Shown here piece by piece: positions 60,208 to 64,000 of a stretch of 64,000 nt of DNA. Source of the DNA: Wolinella sp052173415 (lineage in GTDB: Bacteria > Campylobacterota > Campylobacteria > Campylobacterales > Helicobacteraceae); NCBI GenBank assembly GCA_052173415.1, contig JBQMYQ010000005.1:1-64000 (forward strand), read 5' to 3'. Position 1 is the stretch's first letter. Each line of letters starts with the position of its first letter. The position numbers were made by a program, and so were the translations under genes. The notes beneath the pieces are model-generated. The model searched no databases. It was not told where the DNA came from and saw nothing but the letters and a program-made list of their open reading frames with translations.

Positions 60208-61280
60208 TACTCCTTGGCTCGACGGGCTCAATCGGGCAAAATGCTCTAGAGGTCGCGCGCGCGCATGAAATCAAGATAGAAGCACTCGTTGCGGGGAGTA
60301 ATATCGCGCTTTTAAATGAGCAGATCGCGGAGTTTTACCCTAAATTCATTGCCATTTCCGATAAGAATCGCGCCCATGAAGTGGCGATTCCTGCAGGTAG
60401 TCGGCTGCTTTTTGGCGAGGCGGGGATTTTAGAGATTCTTGAAGAATCAAGCTCAGAGCTCGTGCTTAACGCGCTTGTCGGCTTTTTAGGGTTGCGTCCG
60501 AGCCTAAAAGCCCTTGCGCTTCACAAGAGGCTCGCGCTTGCAAATAAGGAATCGCTCGTCGCAGGCGGGGCATTTCTTGATACGAGCAGGATTATCCCCG
60601 TGGATAGCGAGCATTTCAGTCTTTCGTTTTTGCAAACACATCGCCCCTTTAGCGAGCTTGTCATTACTGCGAGTGGCGGGGCATTTCGCGATACTCCTTT
60701 AGAGGCGATTCCCGCGCAGGGCGTGGAGCAGGCACTCAAGCACCCAAACTGGAGTATGGGGAGGAAAATCACGGTCGATTCCGCGAGTATGGCAAATAAG
60801 CTACTGGAGATTTTGGAGGCGCGCTGGCTTTTTAAGAGTAGCAAAATTGACGCACTCATCGAGCGTAATTCGCTCGTGCATGCGCTTCTTGGCTTTAGCG
60901 ATGGGAGCTTTAGCGCGCATATCGCACGAGCTAGTATGCGTCTGCCCCTCACCTATGCGATGTGCGGCGAAGTGAGTGAGTCTATTGGCGAGCCACTTAG
61001 ATTGAGCGAGGTTCCCGCAATTAGGTTTGAGAAGATTGATCCTGCGCGCTATCCGCTGTGGAATCTTAAACAGACGCTACTAGACACGCCTGCGCTTGGG
61101 ATTGTCTTTAATGCCGCGAATGAAGTGGCAGTGGAGCGATTTTTAAGTGGCGAGATTAATTTTGGTGCGATTGTGGGAATCGTCGAGAAAACACTCGCAC
61201 ATTTGGGGGCGATTCCTAAAAGTATCGAAGAAGTTTTTATGCTCAATGATGAAGCTCGGAAATATGCATATACGTGCTGA
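60204..61280 (+). CDS. dxr: 1-deoxy-D-xylulose 5-phosphate reductoisomerase
   Basis: Second enzyme of the MEP isoprenoid pathway, NADPH-dependent, 358 residues. The TTG at 60204 overlapping the cdsA stop gives the family opening ILLGSTGSIGQNAL; an ATG six codons earlier would add MLEVCW. LANKESLVAGG, DSEHFSLSF, ITASGGAFRDTP, HPNWSMGRKITVDSASMANK and FNAANEVAVERFL are conserved, covering NADPH, metal and substrate sites. A GAGG lies eight bases before the TTG. Confidence 0.95.
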   Translation: MILLGSTGSIGQNALEVARAHEIKIEALVAGSNIALLNEQIAEFYPKFIAISDKNRAHEVAIPAGSRLLFGEAGILEILEESSSELVLNALVGFLGLRPSLKALALHKRLALANKESLVAGGAFLDTSRIIPVDSEHFSLSFLQTHRPFSELVITASGGAFRDTPLEAIPAQGVEQALKHPNWSMGRKITVDSASMANKLLEILEARWLFKSSKIDALIERNSLVHALLGFSDGSFSAHIARASMRLPLTYAMCGEVSESIGEPLRLSEVPAIRFEKIDPARYPLWNLKQTLLDTPALGIVFNAANEVAVERFLSGEINFGAIVGIVEKTLAHLGAIPKSIEEVFMLNDEARKYAYTC

Positions 61281-61304
61281 TTCCTCGCTCCTTAGACCAT
61301 TATC

Positions 61305-63353
61305 ATGAAAGCTTGGTTATCATTCAAGCCCAACTTACTTAAAGGTATGCGCGTGGAATCTAGTAAGCTTGCTCTTTTGACACTTCTGAAAAAATCCCTC
61401 CTTGTGCATGGGCTTTTTTGGCTATTTATGATTCTTTTTAGGATCATATTTTTTGGATATTACAACGAGCTAAGCACCTTTGAGGGCGTGGGAATCGACA
61501 TCGCTCACATGCTATTTTTAGGTGCCAGGATCGATTTGACGCTCATTGGGTATATTCAGGCGATTCCCACATTGGTGCTCATCGCGCTCTATTACGTCAA
61601 TAGCCCCATGCTGTGGGCGTGGTGGGAGCGGCTGCTTGTCTATTATCTATTCATCATTTACGCATTTGTGACGCTCATTTTGCTCGCGGACTTTGGATTT
61701 TACTCCTATTTCAAAAACCGTATCAACACGCTATTTTTCGGGCTTTTTGAAGATGACACATGGGCGTTGTTGGAGACATTTTGGCAAAACTACAACGTCC
61801 CTTTGATACTTCTTGGCTTTTTCCTCTATTTGGCACTTCTATTTTGGGTTATCAAGAATCGATTTAGCAAGCTCTCTCCCGTTCGCACTACGCTTATGAT
61901 GAAATCCCCGTTGCTATTTTTCTTGCTGCTTCTTTTGGCGAATTTTGCCGCTATCCGCGGGACTACGAATATGTATCCACTAGGGACGATGATCCCAAAT
62001 ATCTCCAGTCAAGAATATATCAACAAAATGATCCAAAATAGCGTGCGGGCGTTTGTTGATGCTTATGATTTGAGGAGTAATTTCAAAAACAGCCGCATTG
62101 ATTATCTGAAAATGACGGGGTTTGCGGAGAATATCGAGAGGGCATTTGAGATACATAAGCATTCAGATCACATTGATAGGGTCGAGCTGCTAAACAATAT
62201 AAAATATAAAACAAAAAAGATTGATGAACATGAATATAATGTTGTAGTGATTATGGTCGAGAGCTTTGGTCTGCCTATACTCAAATATCAGAGCGATGAA
62301 TTTGATATTATGGGTGCACTTCGCAAGCATTTTAATGAAGATATACTATTCACAAATATTATTAGCGAAGGGAATGGGACGATCGGTAGCCTAGAATCCC
62401 TGCTATTAAACATCCCCGATCGCCCGGGGAGCTTCCCTTTTTCACAATCCGATTACGCCCAGACGCACTTTAGCTACACTCCAGCCTTCTTATACAATGA
62501 GCACGGATACAATACCAGCTTCATATACGGGGGCGATTCCTCATGGAGAGATTTGGGCGCGTTTGTAAAGGCTCAAGGGTATAAAAATGTAGAGGGCAAG
62601 CAAAATATATTCAGATCCATCAATGTTACCAAAGCGGAGGAATCCTACTTCCATCCGTGGGGAATCTACGATGAGTATCTGTATGAATACATCTTAAAGA
62701 AGCTCGAAAATAGCACGCAAAAGGAGCTGATCGTCGCGCTTAGCACCAACAATCACCCTCCCTATAATATACCCGATGATTATGTTTCAAAAAGTTTGAT
62801 TTTTAGCGAAGATTTAACAAAACATATCACAGGGGATTTGTCTCTGGCGCATCAGCGATTCCGCTCTTATGCATATGCTTTGGATAGCCTTGGGGTGTTT
62901 TTGGATCGTTTCAAGCAGAGTCGCTTCAAAGATAATACGATTATCGTCGTTACTGCTGATAATAACACGGTGGAGGGGATTATGAAATATGACACTAATC
63001 CACTTTTCACTTCAAAAAATATCCCCATCTATTTCTACCTGCCCCAAGCGTTGCGCTCCAAGCTCGATATTGATACGACCCTAGCGGGTAGCCAGAAAGA
63101 CATATTCCCCACGCTATACAATCTTACCCTCAAAGATACGCAATATATCGCCATCGGCACGGATCTCTTTGATAGCACGATTCCCCATTATGGGTTTAAT
63201 AGCCACATGATCGTCAATCACGGCAAGGATGTGAGAAAAATCAATCATCTGAGCGAGGCGAGTGAGGACGCGCTGATGGAGTATTATCGCGCCACTTTAG
63301 CGGTCACGGAATACCTCATACGTAGCTACCGCGACCAAAAGCGCACCCCTTGA
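61305..63353 (+). CDS. LtaS/MdoB-like membrane phosphoglycerol transferase-type enzyme
   Basis: Alkaline-phosphatase-superfamily membrane enzyme of 682 residues. Five or so N-terminal membrane segments lie within about 30-230, and an extracytoplasmic sulfatase-fold domain covers about 305-620. Visible metal/nucleophile regions are VVIMVESFGLPIL (Glu), EGNGTIGSLESLLL (candidate Thr nucleophile), FIYGGDSSWRD, STNNHPPYN and VVTADNNT. The family transfers phosphoglycerol (or similar) to glycans or lipids; Gram-negative members modify periplasmic glucans. The substrate here is unknown. It starts 24 bases after dxr. Confidence 0.85.
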   Translation: MKAWLSFKPNLLKGMRVESSKLALLTLLKKSLLVHGLFWLFMILFRIIFFGYYNELSTFEGVGIDIAHMLFLGARIDLTLIGYIQAIPTLVLIALYYVNSPMLWAWWERLLVYYLFIIYAFVTLILLADFGFYSYFKNRINTLFFGLFEDDTWALLETFWQNYNVPLILLGFFLYLALLFWVIKNRFSKLSPVRTTLMMKSPLLFFLLLLLANFAAIRGTTNMYPLGTMIPNISSQEYINKMIQNSVRAFVDAYDLRSNFKNSRIDYLKMTGFAENIERAFEIHKHSDHIDRVELLNNIKYKTKKIDEHEYNVVVIMVESFGLPILKYQSDEFDIMGALRKHFNEDILFTNIISEGNGTIGSLESLLLNIPDRPGSFPFSQSDYAQTHFSYTPAFLYNEHGYNTSFIYGGDSSWRDLGAFVKAQGYKNVEGKQNIFRSINVTKAEESYFHPWGIYDEYLYEYILKKLENSTQKELIVALSTNNHPPYNIPDDYVSKSLIFSEDLTKHITGDLSLAHQRFRSYAYALDSLGVFLDRFKQSRFKDNTIIVVTADNNTVEGIMKYDTNPLFTSKNIPIYFYLPQALRSKLDIDTTLAGSQKDIFPTLYNLTLKDTQYIAIGTDLFDSTIPHYGFNSHMIVNHGKDVRKINHLSEASEDALMEYYRATLAVTEYLIRSYRDQKRTP

Positions 63354-63379
63354 CACCAAAAGAGGTGCCTCTTCTGGTG
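63354..63379 (+). terminator. Near-perfect palindrome after the LtaS-like gene
   Basis: CACCA-A-AAGAGG-TG-CCTCTT-C-TGGTG immediately follows the stop codon: two stems separated by one mismatch. Only CACTTCTTG follows, without a strong T-run, so it may be a weak terminator or a 3' stabilising hairpin. The remaining bases to 63530 form the rho leader and hold no gene that I can see. Confidence 0.45.
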
Positions 63380-63530
63380 CACTTCTTGACAAGCGGTAAA
63401 TCTTTAGAATAAAATCCCGCCACAAGAGTGATTGAAATTTTAGTCTCATAACATCTTACCTCTCCTCTTTCTTAGTCTTTCATCTCTCTTAATCTTGTCG
63501 CTACAACTCTCCCATTACGAGGAATCGCCA

Positions 63531-64000
63531 ATGAATGACATGCACAACAGAACATCGCGAGAAGCAGGCAATCAGGGCTATCAAGGCAAATCGCGCACAC
63601 ATATCCCCGTCGAGGGCTATAAGATTGAGGATTTGCGCGCCAAACCGCTTAGCAAAATCATGGAAATTGCCCAGACGCTGGGGGTTGAGAATCCTCAGGA
63701 ATACAAGCGTCAAGATCTGCTTTTTGAGATTTTAAAATCCCAAGTGAATAAGGGTGGGTTTATCCTCTTTACGGGAATCTTAGAGATCACAAGCGAAGGA
63801 TATGGCTTTTTGCGCGCCATGGATGAGAACTTCTCGGATTCCCAGAATGACGCCTATGTCTCCAATACGCAAATTAGGAAATTCGCGCTTAGAAATGGCG
63901 ATATTGTTACGGGTCAAGTGCGCCCGCCCAAAGATCAGGAGCGATACTACGCGCTTTTAAAGATTGAAGCGATCAATTATCAATCCTCTGAGGAGATGAA
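63531..64000 (+). CDS. rho: Transcription termination factor Rho (3' end outside window)
   Basis: Hexameric RNA helicase that ends transcription; only the first 156 codons are inside the window. ATG at 63531 behind ACGAGGAA. After a short polar extension, YKIEDLRAKPLSKIMEIAQ and RQDLLFEILKSQV match the Rho N-terminal domain. GILEITSEGYGFLRAMDENF and ALRNGDIVTGQVRPPKDQER match the RNA-binding cold-shock-like domain. The ATPase domain lies beyond the edge. The leader of about 150 bases may take part in autoregulation, which is known for rho in other bacteria. Confidence 0.95.
   Translation, partial: MNDMHNRTSREAGNQGYQGKSRTHIPVEGYKIEDLRAKPLSKIMEIAQTLGVENPQEYKRQDLLFEILKSQVNKGGFILFTGILEITSEGYGFLRAMDENFSDSQNDAYVSNTQIRKFALRNGDIVTGQVRPPKDQERYYALLKIEAINYQSSEEM

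Overview
The window looks like chromosome from a member of the Campylobacterota, most likely a Helicobacteraceae (Helicobacter/Wolinella-like) bacterium. From memory, several gene orders match Helicobacter pylori: aroQ-pepQ-folK-flhF-flhG-hyp-fliA-fliM-fliY, nadK-recN-NFACT, fliO-fliN-nth-asmA-like-mltG-oorDABC, and frdCAB. Base composition looks close to 45-50% GC by eye, above H. pylori. sucCD, purN, selABC, a class III cyclase and an HD-GYP protein suggest a broader metabolism and signalling repertoire than H. pylori. The species cannot be fixed from the sequence alone.

Layout. 1-1726: a chemoreceptor cut off by the window edge. 2.0-11.1 kb: lepA, then a compact flagellar operon. 11.1-13.2 kb: mnmA and prs. 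13.2-18.0 kb: a TM2 protein with a probable frameshift, a CHASE2 adenylate/guanylate cyclase, and a divergent MBL-GAF-HD-GYP protein. 18.2-22.7 kb: uvrA, a TauE/SafE exporter and a secreted MORN-like protein. 22.8-28.4 kb: a J-domain protein and a membrane protein behind a sigma-54 promoter, then nadK-recN-NFACT. 28.4-31.1 kb: a degraded phage-like fragment and a second chemoreceptor flanked by a C11T9 tract and a 24-unit GA repeat. 31.3-35.5 kb: flhA, a DHH phosphoesterase and purN. 35.7-41.4 kb: a minus-strand operon asmA-like-nth-cheX-like-fliN-fliO-tonB. 41.4-47.2 kb: mltG, sucCD, oorDABC. 47.3-49.1 kb: two unknown genes, one with two EF-hands, each behind its own sigma-54 promoter. 49.3-52.8 kb: frdCAB. 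53.1-58.5 kb: selA-selB-moeA-usp-MORN-like. 58.6-59.3 kb: tRNA-Sec and a four-tRNA cluster (Pro, His, Arg, Arg). 59.4-64.0 kb: cdsA, dxr, an LtaS/MdoB-like enzyme, and the 5' part of rho.

The genes form a few working groups. The flagellar export and switch set is FlhA, FlhF, FlhG, FliA, FliM, FliY, FliN, FliO and the CheX-like protein. Anaerobic and reductive-TCA-type carbon metabolism is covered by OorDABC, SucCD and FrdCAB. A selenium-plus-molybdenum cofactor set (SelA, SelB, tRNA-Sec, MoeA) fits a selenoprotein formate dehydrogenase encoded elsewhere.

The observations most worth following are a strongly over-represented RGGAATC heptamer, which also forms terminator stems; sigma-54 promoters in front of unknown genes; loss of the E-pathway glutamate in FrdC; a dinucleotide repeat upstream of a chemoreceptor; and a divergent cyclase/phosphodiesterase pair.
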